Shown here in pieces: positions 53,267 to 61,994 of a stretch of DNA of 64,000 nucleotides. Each line of letters begins with the position of its first letter. Within the stretch, counting starts at the first letter, position 1. Made by a program: the position numbers and the translations under genes. The stretch is from Bacillus sp. CECT 9360 (GTDB taxonomy: Bacteria; Bacillota; Bacilli; Bacillales; DSM-1321): assembly GCF_918741275.1 (NCBI RefSeq), contig NZ_CAKKNA010000005.1:1-64000 (forward strand), in the 5' to 3' direction. A model generated the notes under the pieces. It did no database searches, had not been told where the DNA came from, and saw nothing but the letters and a program-made list of their open reading frames with translations.

Positions 53267-54451
53267 TTATTTCTTCACCTTACTAAAATGCTTCAATAAA
53301 TAATCGACAAATTTATCATCCCTGACCAGATAGGCGAAGTATTTTCGCTTGATCTGTTTTTCGATATCTGCGAAAGAGGAGTACATCCGATTTTCCTTCT
53401 TTTCATTCATTTCAATAAACCAGCCCTTGTCTGCCTCATGATAAACAAAGATATTCTCGTCATGCTTCCCTTTGTATAAACAGCCTTGTTCAGACCCCTT
53501 CAGATTATATCTATTGTTAAAAGCATCCCGTTTCAACGGTTCGGAATGGAAGGGTTTCTCCACGAATTGCCCAAAGGCTTTCGGTGTTAAATTACAGCCG
53601 GATGCTTTTTGATGGCCTCCCCCATCATAATTCGCAGCAACCTCGGATACATCCACTTCGTCATGGATAGTCCGGAGTGAAATGCGCTTGCTCCCGACCA
53701 TGACCATGGCTATATAATCAAGGTATGGAAACTCTTTGGAAAGTTCATTTCCAAGCTCAGAGTGATAGGATTCCGCATGGACGATTCCAGCCAAATGATT
53801 GCCTATGCTCATTTGATAAACCTCTCTTTTCTTTCTGTGGATATATCTTTCGACGCGGTCTTCTTCGACTTCCAGAAGCTTTTGTTCAATCTCATCAAAT
53901 GAGAATACTGTATTCTCTGTAAGTTTTTTAATTAGTTTGGCCTCAAATTCATCAATGGAAATCATCGAGAAAAGGTCATTTAGCCGCTTAGCGGTAAAAT
54001 TATCGTTTTTATCCCAATCCCAAGTATCATATTGTCTGACATGCTCGACAAAATCATCCAAAATCGAAGAACGGACAAGTAGGTTGTTTTGAAGCAAATA
54101 TTCATAAAAAAGCGATGTCGCCGAAGCTTGTTTTCCATCAGATTGCATGACTGTTATCGAAGCCCATTGGTATTGATTAAGGTGTTCTGCCGATTTGTGA
54201 TGATCAATTAACTTCACCTTTCCACCCGCTGTAACAAATTCAGAAATCCTTTTTTCATTATCTTCATCAACGGATATATCGGTAATATACAGCTCTATGT
54301 CTTGATTTCCCTTCTCAAAAAATACTTCGACCTGGTGATTAAGTCCTGATATGGAATGATAACTGACATTCACCTTATCCTTTAGCGCCAATTTTGCCAG
54401 GATACCACAGCTCACTCCGTCCAAATCATTATGAGATAAAAGTCGGTACAT
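53267..54451 (-). CDS. DHH-family phosphoesterase
   Basis: A 394-residue metal-dependent phosphoesterase. The motifs are SHNDLDGVSCG (motif I), YITDISVDED (motif II) and LIDHHKSAEHL (the DHH motif), with a DHHA1-type C-terminal domain ending in the glycine-rich NYDGGGHQKASGC. Family members degrade oligonucleotides, cyclic dinucleotide products or pAp; which of these applies here is not clear. The size and domain layout resemble B. subtilis YngD. I chose ATG 54451, after AGGGGGAA. Confidence 0.85.
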   Translation of the reverse strand: MYRLLSHNDLDGVSCGILAKLALKDKVNVSYHSISGLNHQVEVFFEKGNQDIELYITDISVDEDNEKRISEFVTAGGKVKLIDHHKSAEHLNQYQWASITVMQSDGKQASATSLFYEYLLQNNLLVRSSILDDFVEHVRQYDTWDWDKNDNFTAKRLNDLFSMISIDEFEAKLIKKLTENTVFSFDEIEQKLLEVEEDRVERYIHRKKREVYQMSIGNHLAGIVHAESYHSELGNELSKEFPYLDYIAMVMVGSKRISLRTIHDEVDVSEVAANYDGGGHQKASGCNLTPKAFGQFVEKPFHSEPLKRDAFNNRYNLKGSEQGCLYKGKHDENIFVYHEADKGWFIEMNEKKENRMYSSFADIEKQIKRKYFAYLVRDDKFVDYLLKHFSKVKK

Positions 54452-54629
54452 ATGAATTCCCCCTACAATCACGAATATATAGTAATATTCCCTGTAAAGC
54501 TTTATTTAACTTGTCAAAGTTATTCTCCGCTCTATTTTAAGGGAAATTGTTGGAGATTTCGAATAAACAGCATGAAGATGTCCACAATAATGACGACTAT
54601 TACTGAAGAAAAGAAAAGAGAGGTAGTTT

Positions 54630-54899
54630 ATGAAAGAGCTTTTACAGCAGGCTAAAGAAATACTGGAATACACATACGATCATCCCAGTTCCAATGATCT
54701 GGCCAGGTGCATCGAGGTCCTCGAGGAAGCAAAGGAGACCGCCGGTACAAAAAAAGAAATGCTGGAAAATATAATCAGGTCGGTTACACAGGCACAGAAT
54801 GCTCAGCGGGAGCTGGACATTAGCGGCGATGTAGCTTCCTCCAGCGCGTTTGGTCAAGCATACCGGGCGATTGACCAGGCGATTGAATCGTATAGCTAA
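54630..54899 (+). CDS. Small helical unknown protein
   Basis: An 89-residue protein, acidic and helical (LLQQAKEILEYTYDH, then LARCIEVLEEAKETAG), without membrane segments. I do not recognise the family. GAGAGGTAG seven bases before the ATG and a terminator directly after the stop support it as a real gene. Confidence 0.65.
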   Translation: MKELLQQAKEILEYTYDHPSSNDLARCIEVLEEAKETAGTKKEMLENIIRSVTQAQNAQRELDISGDVASSSAFGQAYRAIDQAIESYS

Positions 54900-54904
54900 A
54901 AGTG

Positions 54905-54934
54905 AAACCGGCAGGAAATTCCCTGCCGGTTTTT
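54905..54934. terminator. Bidirectional terminator
   Basis: AAACCGGCAGG pairs with CCTGCCGGTTT around AAATTC. Confidence 0.92.
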
Positions 54935-56112
54935 CAAAGTTTCTCGTTTTTCTGAAAAAATCCCTGAATTCTCTCAGCAGCTTCACTAAGACGTTCAGCA
55001 GGCTGAACCAACGCTATTCGGACATAGCCTTTGCCTTGTTTCCCAAAAGCATCTCCAGGAACGACTGCTACTCCTGCTTGTTCAATCAATTGAAAGGCAA
55101 ATTCACGCGACCTCCAACCATCAGGAATCTTAGCCCAAATAAACATGGTCGCAGACGACCTAGGAACATGCCATCCGACTTTCTCCAGTCCTGCCACCAA
55201 AGCATCCCGACGAACTTCATACTCCTTCACCTGATCATTAAGTATCGAGAAATCGGAAGTAAGTGCCATTTCCGCGGCCTTTTGGATTGGATAAAAAACC
55301 CCATAGTCAATATGTGATTTCAAAGTACCCAAGATCTTCAGCACTTCAACATTGCCCACAACATAGCCAATCCGGCTGCCCGCCATATTGAATGTTTTGG
55401 ACAGAGAATTGAATTCAACTCCAACCTCCTTCGCACCAGGAATCGACAGAAAGCTGATTTGGGGATGACCATCGAATATCAATTCGGAATAGGCGAAGTC
55501 ATGAATGACCAAAATATTATGTTGCTTGGCAAACTTGACTACCTTTTCAAAAAAAGTTTGATCCGCTAAGGCGGCTACCGGGTTGCCTGGATAACTGATA
55601 ATCATCATTTTTGCTTTCCTTACAACATCCAGTGGAATTTGGTCGAGGTCTGGCAAAAAATTATTCTCGACCGTTAAAGGCATCGGATAGATGATTCCGC
55701 CTGCTAGGGAAACACTCGCTTCATAGATCGGATAACCAGGATCCGGCACCAAAACATATTCTCCCGGATTCACAATTGCTGTTGCTAAATGGGCAAGCCC
55801 GTCCTGCGAACCCATTAACTGTAGCACTTCCTCTCCCGGATCAAGATCTACCGCATAACGTTGCTTGTAAAAATAACAAACCGCCTCATGAAACTCAGGT
55901 GTTCCCTTTAATGTATAACCGTATTTGGTTATGTCTTTAGCGTGTTTGACCAGAGTATCCACAACGATTGTAGGCGGCGGCAAATCAGGGCTACCTACAC
56001 TTAAATCGATTATGTCTATTCCCCTTTTGATTGCCTCATGTTTTCGATTAGCCAACTCCGTGAAAATACCCGTTGTAAATTTCTGCATTTTTTCCGATGG
56101 AGTGATTTTCAT
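54934..56112 (-). CDS. PLP-dependent aminotransferase, class I (DapL/AspC-like)
   Basis: A 392-residue fold-type I aminotransferase. Landmarks: IDLSVGSPDLPPP, the pyridoxal lysine in EFNSLSKTFNMAGSRIGYV (about residue 235), the phosphate-binding arginine in the same loop, and a C-terminal GKGYVRIALV. Such genes are often labelled LL-diaminopimelate aminotransferase, but in Bacillaceae lysine is usually made by acetylated intermediates, so the true amino-acid substrate is uncertain. I chose ATG 56112, seven bases after GGAG. Confidence 0.85.
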   Translation of the reverse strand: MKITPSEKMQKFTTGIFTELANRKHEAIKRGIDIIDLSVGSPDLPPPTIVVDTLVKHAKDITKYGYTLKGTPEFHEAVCYFYKQRYAVDLDPGEEVLQLMGSQDGLAHLATAIVNPGEYVLVPDPGYPIYEASVSLAGGIIYPMPLTVENNFLPDLDQIPLDVVRKAKMMIISYPGNPVAALADQTFFEKVVKFAKQHNILVIHDFAYSELIFDGHPQISFLSIPGAKEVGVEFNSLSKTFNMAGSRIGYVVGNVEVLKILGTLKSHIDYGVFYPIQKAAEMALTSDFSILNDQVKEYEVRRDALVAGLEKVGWHVPRSSATMFIWAKIPDGWRSREFAFQLIEQAGVAVVPGDAFGKQGKGYVRIALVQPAERLSEAAERIQGFFQKNEKL

Positions 56113-56226
56113 AACCATTCTCCTAACTCTAAAACATATATCCTACATCTCTCATTTTATATAAATATTCCAAATTACACCATGATTATTAAAACCGGAG
56201 AGGTAAATCCCTCTTCTGGTACTTAT

Positions 56227-58113
56227 TCACAGATACTTTTCCAGCTCCCGATAAATCTCATCTCGTCTTTGTTCGATCGATTCCTGCTGTTCAAAACAGC
56301 TCTGCAACTTTTTTATTGAATCTTCCTTTTCCATTTTTCCGTTCAATTCCGCTAAGATTCTCTCGGTTTCCTCCAGCTGACCCTCCAGCCTCTCCATTTC
56401 TTTTTCAATAGTCGATGACGAAGGCTTCGCCTTAGGCTCCTTTTTAATAGGTTTAACCGATTCCTGGCCGCTTTCTTGTTTTGCTTTTATTTCATTCAGC
56501 TTTTTCCTTGCCCAGCTGTAATTCCCCGTGAAATAATGGAGCTTTTCATCTTCTATCCAATACGTTTTATCAAAAAGCTTATTCAATAAATACCTGTCAT
56601 GCGATACCGCCAGGATGGTGCCTTGAAACGTTTCCAGAGCATCCTCAAGCACCTCGCGCGAATCGATATCAAGGTGGTTCGTCGGTTCATCAAGGATCAA
56701 TAGGTTAATATCCTGATGCATTAATTGGGCCAGACGGAGTCTCATCCGTTCCCCGCCGCTTAGCTGCCCCACCTTTCGAAAAACCGCGGGACCATAAAAT
56801 AAAAAACCGGCAAGAATATGCCTTGCTTCACCTTCAGGGACTAACGCTTCGTCCCGAAATGCTTCAAGTACAGTCATGTTACCATTAGCTGTATAAAGAT
56901 GCTGTGACAAATAACCCGCCTTTACATTGCTTCCCACCCGAATTTCCCCAACGTCCGCTGTCATTTCACCGCGGATCATCTTTAAGAGGGTGGATTTGCC
57001 TGTCCCGTTATCCCCGACGATCGCGGCTCGTTCCTTATATTGAAGATGAAGGCTTGCATCATGGAAAAGCGGTTTTCCGCCGAACGATTTTGCCGCATCT
57101 TTCACTACTATGACATCTTTCCCGCTTCTATCAGCTGCATCAAATTCCAAGCCCATTTTCTTTCTCTCTAAAATCGGCCGTTTTAACTTTTCTATTCTCT
57201 CCAGCGCGCGTTCCATATTCCTCGCCCGCTTATGGAGGCCTTCATTTGGCGGATTGGCCTGATTAGCCCATTCTCGGAGTCGTCTAATTGCTTCTTTCAT
57301 TTTTTTGATTCTCTTTTGTTGCTCCTGGTAAGCCTGAAATTCCTCCAGAAGCCGCTTTTCCTTTTCCTTCACAAACCCGGAATAATTTTCATGATAGATG
57401 GTCACTTCTCCATCCTCTAAATCAATGATTTTCGTTGCTATTTCATCGAGAAAGTAACGGTCATGCGAGATGGTGACCACCGTTCCCGCGTATTCTTTTA
57501 TGAATTGTTCCAACCATTCAACTGCCGAGATATCGAGATGGTTTGTCGGTTCATCCAATAAAAGTAGATCAGGCTGCTGCAGCAGAATAAGCCCTAAACA
57601 AAGCTTTGTCTGCTCCCCTCCGCTCATACTTATAAAAGGTGCCTCCAGCAATGCTGTTATTTTTAGCCCATTTGCCACCTTCATAATCTTCGCTTCGATT
57701 TCATAACCATCCAGAAGCGCGAATTTCTCTTGAAGAATACCGTATTCATCCAGGATTTTTGCCATTTCTTTTTCATCATGTGTACGAGACATTCTCTCCT
57801 CATATTCACTAAGCCTTTTTGAAATAGACAAAGCCTCAGAGAAAGCGGACATCAATACTTCCCGTCCTGTCGCCCTCTGTGGAAAAGATGGTATCTGGGC
57901 GAGGTACCCGACCCTTGTCCCTTTCTTCAAATGAATTTTCCCCGTATCTGCGGATTCCGCACCCGCGATGATTTTCATAATTGTCGTCTTTCCGCCTCCA
58001 TTACGGCCGACCAAACCGATTCTGTCCTTTTCATGAATCTCAAACGAAAGATTATCAAAAATCAGATGCCCGCCAAACATTTTCGCTACTTGTTGTATAG
58101 TACAGACGATCAT
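56227..58113 (-). CDS. ydiF: ABC-F ribosome-associated ATPase, YdiF-like
   Basis: A 628-residue ABC-F protein with two ATP-binding cassettes and no membrane part. Walker A GLVGRNGGGKTTIM and signature MSGGEQTKL belong to the first; GDNGTGKSTLL and LSGGERMRL to the second; both Walker B motifs (LLLLDEPTNHLD, LLILDEPTNHLD) are intact. The linker between cassettes is Lys/Arg-rich, and a C-terminal coiled coil (about residues 545-625) is present. ABC-F proteins bind the ribosomal E site and relieve stalling or antibiotic block. The gene follows a leader-peptide attenuator (58139-58454), which suggests induction by translation stress. ATG 58113 has GAGAGGAG seven bases before. Confidence 0.92.
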   Translation of the reverse strand: MIVCTIQQVAKMFGGHLIFDNLSFEIHEKDRIGLVGRNGGGKTTIMKIIAGAESADTGKIHLKKGTRVGYLAQIPSFPQRATGREVLMSAFSEALSISKRLSEYEERMSRTHDEKEMAKILDEYGILQEKFALLDGYEIEAKIMKVANGLKITALLEAPFISMSGGEQTKLCLGLILLQQPDLLLLDEPTNHLDISAVEWLEQFIKEYAGTVVTISHDRYFLDEIATKIIDLEDGEVTIYHENYSGFVKEKEKRLLEEFQAYQEQQKRIKKMKEAIRRLREWANQANPPNEGLHKRARNMERALERIEKLKRPILERKKMGLEFDAADRSGKDVIVVKDAAKSFGGKPLFHDASLHLQYKERAAIVGDNGTGKSTLLKMIRGEMTADVGEIRVGSNVKAGYLSQHLYTANGNMTVLEAFRDEALVPEGEARHILAGFLFYGPAVFRKVGQLSGGERMRLRLAQLMHQDINLLILDEPTNHLDIDSREVLEDALETFQGTILAVSHDRYLLNKLFDKTYWIEDEKLHYFTGNYSWARKKLNEIKAKQESGQESVKPIKKEPKAKPSSSTIEKEMERLEGQLEETERILAELNGKMEKEDSIKKLQSCFEQQESIEQRRDEIYRELEKYL

Positions 58114-58138
58114 AATCATACTCCTCTCAAAATATATA

Positions 58139-58177
58139 AAAAAACCACGGCAAAGAAGCAGAGCTTCCGCCGCGGTT
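58139..58177 (-). terminator. Second leader terminator before ydiF
   Basis: AACCGCGGC pairs with GCCGTGGTT, followed on the minus strand by TTTTTATA. It lies 26 bases before the ydiF ATG, inside its leader. Confidence 0.82.
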
Positions 58178-58192
58178 ATATAATAAGGCAAC

Positions 58193-58221
58193 AAAAAAAG
58201 AGCCAAATAAGGCTCTCTTTT
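58193..58221 (-). terminator. First leader terminator before ydiF
   Basis: AAAAGAGAGCC pairs with GGCTCTTTTTTT around TTATTT. It follows the leader-peptide stop by about 37 bases. Confidence 0.88.
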
Positions 58222-58257
58222 ACCATTTCTTATAAAAGTGGGTGAAGAGACTTCTTA

Positions 58258-58389
58258 TCATTCTGTTTCCATTATGCAATTGTTAAAAATGGGCAGACTC
58301 CCCCATTGAACAAATGCACCATGAAAAATCGCACGGCAAATATACATAAAATCCAACCATTGCTCGCGCAAAATAACAGAACGACTCAT
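58258..58389 (-). CDS. Leader peptide (43 codons) upstream of ydiF
   Basis: ATG 58389 has a near-perfect AAAGGAGGTG site six bases upstream. The peptide starts MSRSVILREQWLDFMYICRA and continues with a hydrophobic, Phe/Ile/Cys-rich stretch. Two terminators stand between its stop and ydiF, and a good promoter is just upstream, the arrangement of translation-sensing attenuators for ABC-F and other antibiotic-response genes. Ribosome stalling on this frame would be expected to alter RNA folding and allow read-through; that mechanism is inferred. Confidence 0.7.
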   Translation of the reverse strand: MSRSVILREQWLDFMYICRAIFHGAFVQWGSLPIFNNCIMETE

Positions 58390-58425
58390 CTCTTACACCT
58401 CCTTTAAATTCGTAATAATAACAAT

Positions 58426-58454
58426 ATTATAACTCTTTTATAACCTATCCACAA
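58426..58454 (-). promoter_or_regulatory. SigA promoter of the leader-ydiF transcript
   Basis: TTGTGG (58454-58449), a 17-base spacer and TATAAT (58431-58426) on the minus strand. A transcript would start about 30 bases before the leader ATG. Confidence 0.78.
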
Positions 58455-58528
58455 GGAGGTAGAAGCGTAATAAGCGAAAATAATACAAAAAGTATTTTTC
58501 CACCTGTCCCGCTTTTTATTCATTACAT

Positions 58529-58996
58529 TTACCCGATTGCTTTTCCAAGGTTAGCCATTTCAATGGCGGAAACAGCTGCTTCATACCCTTTGTTACCAGC
58601 TTTCGTTCCGGCGCGTTCTATCGCTTGTTCAATATTTTCCGTAGTCAATACGCCAAAAATGACCGGCACCCCTGTTTCCAGAGAAACAGCGGCAATCCCT
58701 TTAGCCGATTCATTAGAAACATAATCATAATGGGTTGTTGCTCCTCTAATGACGGTCCCAAGCCCGATTACCGCATCGTATTTTTGTGTGTTGACCAACT
58801 TTTTTGCGATCATTGGAACCTCATAGGCACCGGGTGTCCAGGCAACATCAATATCCCCTTCATCAACCCCGTGCCGTTTTAATCCATCTATTGCACCGCT
58901 AAGCAGCTTACTCGTGATAAACTCGTTAAACCTCCCCACCACGATTCCTATTCTTAAGCCTGTACCGATTAAATTCCCTTCAAAAACTTTGCCCAT
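58529..58996 (-). CDS. ribH: 6,7-dimethyl-8-ribityllumazine synthase
   Basis: Condenses 3,4-dihydroxy-2-butanone-4-phosphate with the ribitylamino-pyrimidine to form the riboflavin precursor; forms a large capsid in Bacillaceae. The 155-residue protein has [19 protein letters not shown] (N-terminal substrate motif), [10 protein letters not shown] and [18 protein letters not shown] with the catalytic histidine. I chose ATG 58996 (AAGGAGGAAA upstream). Third gene of the FMN-controlled operon. Confidence 0.94.
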   Translation of the reverse strand: MGKVFEGNLIGTGLRIGIVVGRFNEFITSKLLSGAIDGLKRHGVDEGDIDVAWTPGAYEVPMIAKKLVNTQKYDAVIGLGTVIRGATTHYDYVSNESAKGIAAVSLETGVPVIFGVLTTENIEQAIERAGTKAGNKGYEAAVSAIEMANLGKAIG

Positions 58997-59025
58997 AATA
59001 TATTTCCTCCTTAGATTTATCACTA

Positions 59026-59661
59026 TTAAATATTGTTTAACTCCTGCTCCGCTTGTTTTTCTTGCTTATTCCGGAAACGGATTAATTCGGCAATCGTTAT
59101 CAGCTTGAGATTGTGCTTTTCTGCGATTATCATCAAATCAGGAACGCGTGCCATCGTTCCATCCTCTTTCATAATTTCGCAAATGACACCCGCTGGTAGC
59201 GCGCCGGAAAGCTTTGCTAAATCGACCGATGCTTCCGTATGCCCTGCCCGTCTTAACACGCCGCCTTCTTTTGCTACAATCGGAAAAATATGTCCCGGTC
59301 TTCTAAAGTCCGTTGAAATAGATTGTTCATTCAGCATTTCAAGAATGGTCGCCGACCGTTCAAAAGCGCTGATTCCCGTCGAAGTATTTATATGGTCGAT
59401 GCTTACCGTAAAAGCGGTTCCGTGATTATCGGTATTGTCTTCAACCATTGGATGAAGGCCCAATTTAAAGGCAGTTTCCCCGGTAATTGTCACGCAAATC
59501 AAACCACGCCCATATGTAGCCATAAAATTAATCGCTTCAGGTGTCGCTTTCTCGGCAAGAACAACAAAGTCGCCTTCATTTTCACGATCTTCATCATCGA
59601 CGACGATAATCGCCTTGCCAGCTTTTAGGTCTTCTATTGCTTCTTCGATCGTATTAAACAA
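59026..59661 (-). CDS. ribB: 3,4-dihydroxy-2-butanone-4-phosphate synthase (stand-alone RibB)
   Basis: Makes the four-carbon unit of riboflavin from ribulose 5-phosphate. The 211-residue protein has [14 protein letters not shown] (catalytic acidic loop), [12 protein letters not shown] and [28 protein letters not shown]. In most Bacillus species this domain is fused to GTP cyclohydrolase II (RibA, about 400 residues); here the second domain is absent and the protein ends naturally. No frameshifted RibA remnant follows: ribH starts 30 bases later. Confidence 0.92.
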   Translation of the reverse strand: MFNTIEEAIEDLKAGKAIIVVDDEDRENEGDFVVLAEKATPEAINFMATYGRGLICVTITGETAFKLGLHPMVEDNTDNHGTAFTVSIDHINTSTGISAFERSATILEMLNEQSISTDFRRPGHIFPIVAKEGGVLRRAGHTEASVDLAKLSGALPAGVICEIMKEDGTMARVPDLMIIAEKHNLKLITIAELIRFRNKQEKQAEQELNNI

Positions 59662-59676
59662 TTGCTTCCACCCCCT

Positions 59677-60318
59677 TTAATAAAATCCATTTTCAGCTAA
59701 AAAATCCATCGTCATTTCTTTTTTTCGTTTCTTTCCTTCCACTTGATGGACGATGTATTTTCCGATCATATCATTCTCGATATTAACGATATCCCCCGCA
59801 TTTTTCCGCCCTAGTACCGTTTCTTGATGAGTGAGCGGAATGAGGGAGACCGTGAGCAAATTGGCCTCAATCCCAAATATCGTTAAACTTGTCCCGTCAA
59901 TCGCTATAGATCCCTTCGATATGCAATATGTAGCAAGAGAATCGTCCAATTTTATGATGTAATAAACAGCGTTATCTTTATTCTCTTTTTTGACGATCGT
60001 TCCTGTACCGTCAATATGGCCGGAAACAAAATGTCCGCCAAATCGGCCATTTGGACTCATGGCGCGCTCTAAATTGACGGGGGAGCCTGCCTTTAAGACT
60101 CCGAGGGAAGTGTCTTTAATCGTTTCAGGCATCACATCGACTGTAAATGTCTGACTGGTAAACGCTGTAACCGTCAAACACACCCCGTTGACAGAAATAC
60201 TGTCGCCCATCTTAACATCCTCGACAATTTTTTCCGAGGAAATCGTAAGCACCATGCTGCTTCCACTGCTGTTTATCGATGAAACCGTTCCAATATCTTC
60301 AATGATTCCTGTAAACAT
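59677..60318 (-). CDS. ribE: Riboflavin synthase, alpha subunit
   Basis: Converts two lumazines to riboflavin and one pyrimidine. The 213-residue protein shows the internal duplication of the family: MFTGIIEDIGTV...GDSISVNGVCLTV in the first half and SGHIDGTGTI...KGSIAIDGTSLTI in the second. I chose ATG 60318 (AAGGTGG upstream, and MFTGI is the universal family start). It is first after the FMN riboswitch; ribD, which normally precedes it, is missing. Confidence 0.94.
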   Translation of the reverse strand: MFTGIIEDIGTVSSINSSGSSMVLTISSEKIVEDVKMGDSISVNGVCLTVTAFTSQTFTVDVMPETIKDTSLGVLKAGSPVNLERAMSPNGRFGGHFVSGHIDGTGTIVKKENKDNAVYYIIKLDDSLATYCISKGSIAIDGTSLTIFGIEANLLTVSLIPLTHQETVLGRKNAGDIVNIENDMIGKYIVHQVEGKKRKKEMTMDFLAENGFY

Positions 60319-60392
60319 AATTCCACCTTGTTTCCTGATTATAAATTTGTTCAGCAAACTGTCTTTTTCCTGTCCATGATTGGCCCTCCTTA

Positions 60393-60424
60393 CAAAAAAA
60401 TAAACCCTTCAGAATCTGAAGGGT
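60393..60424 (-). terminator. Riboswitch-controlled terminator before ribE
   Basis: ACCCTTCAGA pairs with TCTGAAGGGT, followed on the minus strand by TTATTTTTTTG. It lies between the FMN aptamer and ribE, so it is the expression platform. Confidence 0.9.
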
Positions 60425-60513
60425 CTTTTTTAGGAGGATGCATCGGTAAAAAATACAACAAATAAGCCTATGAAAAAACATGAATTTTTCAGGTAGACTT
60501 TTTCTTATATATT

Positions 60514-60651
60514 TCCGTCTGTCCTTCTCCCATCCAGACTGTACTGTCGGCTTTGGAATCTCACCAAATCCTGCCAGGTTTTGGCTCGCGGGCTTAGAAT
60601 TGCTTCATCACCGCCGGTTGGGACTTGCACCCGACCCCGAAGGACGATATT
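60514..60651 (-). promoter_or_regulatory. FMN riboswitch (RFN element)
   Basis: On the minus strand the conserved parts occur in order: TCCTTCGGGG, the CCCAACCGGCGGTGATGAAG segment (with AAGTC before it), AGCCCGCGAGC, GCAGGATTTGGTGAGATTCC, AAAGCCGACAGT, and the closing GGAGAAGGACA. High FMN should favour the terminator at 60393-60424 and switch off ribE-ribB-ribH. A possible promoter (TTGATA, 16 bases, TATATC) lies upstream near 60670-60700. Confidence 0.95.
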
Positions 60652-60845
60652 CAATTAACTAGTATTCAGAAAGTTTCTGATATACTCAAAAGTGCTTTAT
60701 TATCAATATTCAAACGGTATAACTAATTTTTGTATTCTTCTTAAATGATTTCTTAACTCTTAAATATCACAAGTATCCTACCAAAAACCTACCGTTACCC
60801 ACTGATAATATCTACTTTTGGTTGGTTGAATTTTATCATTTGCAA

Positions 60846-60877
60846 ATAAAAAAAGCAAAGAGTTTAACCTCCTTGCT
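60846..60877 (-). terminator. Terminator after the 44-residue gene
   Basis: AGCAA-GAG pairs with CTC-TTGCT; TTTTTTT follows on the minus strand. Confidence 0.75.
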
Positions 60878-60974
60878 CCTGGTCTTTTCCATCAAATCAA
60901 TTAAAAGATGCTATTATTGATATCTTATACAACCTCAAAGGACCAATTATTTTTGTCCTTTTTCGCCTACTTTG

Positions 60975-61109
60975 TTATTCAAAGTCATCAGGATTTTTTT
61001 CATCTAATATTCCACGTTTTGAATCGAGTTCAGCTTTATTCTGCTTCTCATTACTAGGAATAACATTCCCTCTGGCATCATATTTAATTTTACTTTTTTC
61101 ATCATTCAT
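60975..61109 (-). CDS. Small charged unknown protein (44 residues)
   Basis: ATG 61109 follows AGGAGG by nine bases. The peptide is hydrophilic (MNDEKSKIKYDARGNVIPSN, then KRGILDEKNPDDFE at the end). Not recognised; its own ribosome binding site and terminator support it. Confidence 0.6.
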   Translation of the reverse strand: MNDEKSKIKYDARGNVIPSNEKQNKAELDSKRGILDEKNPDDFE

Positions 61110-61248
61110 AATTGCAAGCCTCCTATAGAATTCTCATTCTAAGATTTCCATATACCCGATATTCTACTCATTTTTATTGCGTATTTATTTACATATTTCT
61201 CTATTATGCAGTTAACAGTAATGTTATACATGATCGGAGGTGCTTAAA

Positions 61249-61584
61249 ATGGATGGAATGAGAGTGCGATTTGAAATAAAAAACCTTTATCTTAAAGTGG
61301 GAAATGTAAGCCGAAACAATGAAAGTTATGTTCTGTTGACCGCATATGACCACAGTAATAATGAAATTGTTTTAGAGCTCACCCATGAACAAGCAGAATT
61401 TCTAGAAGATCAGTTTTTTGAGGCGAACCGAAGATATGAACAACGAGTCTTTACCCCCATGGTTTCTGAAGAACAACCACTTCCAAATCGATTTGCTAAT
61501 CAGCAGATTTCAAGTCCTCAGCAACAAGGATATAATAGTCCCAATGCGATATATCCGTATATGGGAAACCAGTACCTGCCTTGA
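61249..61584 (+). CDS. Unknown 111-residue protein
   Basis: Not recognised. The N-terminal two-thirds look like a beta-rich domain (VRFEIKNLYLKVGNV, SYVLLTAYDHSNNEIVLEL), and the C-terminal third is low-complexity, rich in Gln, Asn, Pro and Tyr (ISSPQQQGYNSPNAIYPYMG), a style often seen in spore-coat or surface-layer accessory proteins. ATG 61249 has GGAGGTG seven bases upstream. Downstream, 61585-61994 has no gene that I can support, only weak hairpins near 61680-61725 and 61755-61785. Confidence 0.6.
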   Translation: MDGMRVRFEIKNLYLKVGNVSRNNESYVLLTAYDHSNNEIVLELTHEQAEFLEDQFFEANRRYEQRVFTPMVSEEQPLPNRFANQQISSPQQQGYNSPNAIYPYMGNQYLP

Positions 61585-61994
61585 TTTATTTGCTAAAGTT
61601 GTTAAAAATTTTAAAATGAGGAATGATTATTTAAGTTTTCCTACCAATACCTTACTAATCTAGATAACATATTATAAAAAACTGCCTAAATCCCTGATAT
61701 CACAAGGTTTCGGTGGTTTTTATTTTGAATAGAAGTTATGACGATCCTGAAAGACACAGAAAAACACTAAGTGAGTCAATGTGTTTCTTATTCAATTGGA
61801 TAACGCATGGCATATTCCTGGTATTGTTGCCATGGCAGAGCGTCATCTATGATCCTGTCATGTAAATAAACCCGACTTATGGCAATATTTCATAGCTCCA
61901 TGAAAAATATAACATGTTATCCCCTAGCTGTGCCGGGTAAGGATATAGAGTCTCTACTTCTTAAGTATCACTTCTATGTCAGGAGGCTTTACCC

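Noticed and set aside
59026-59661. ribB as a frameshifted ribBA
   Set aside because: No coding-like GTP cyclohydrolase II remnant remains; ribH follows within 30 bases with its own good start.
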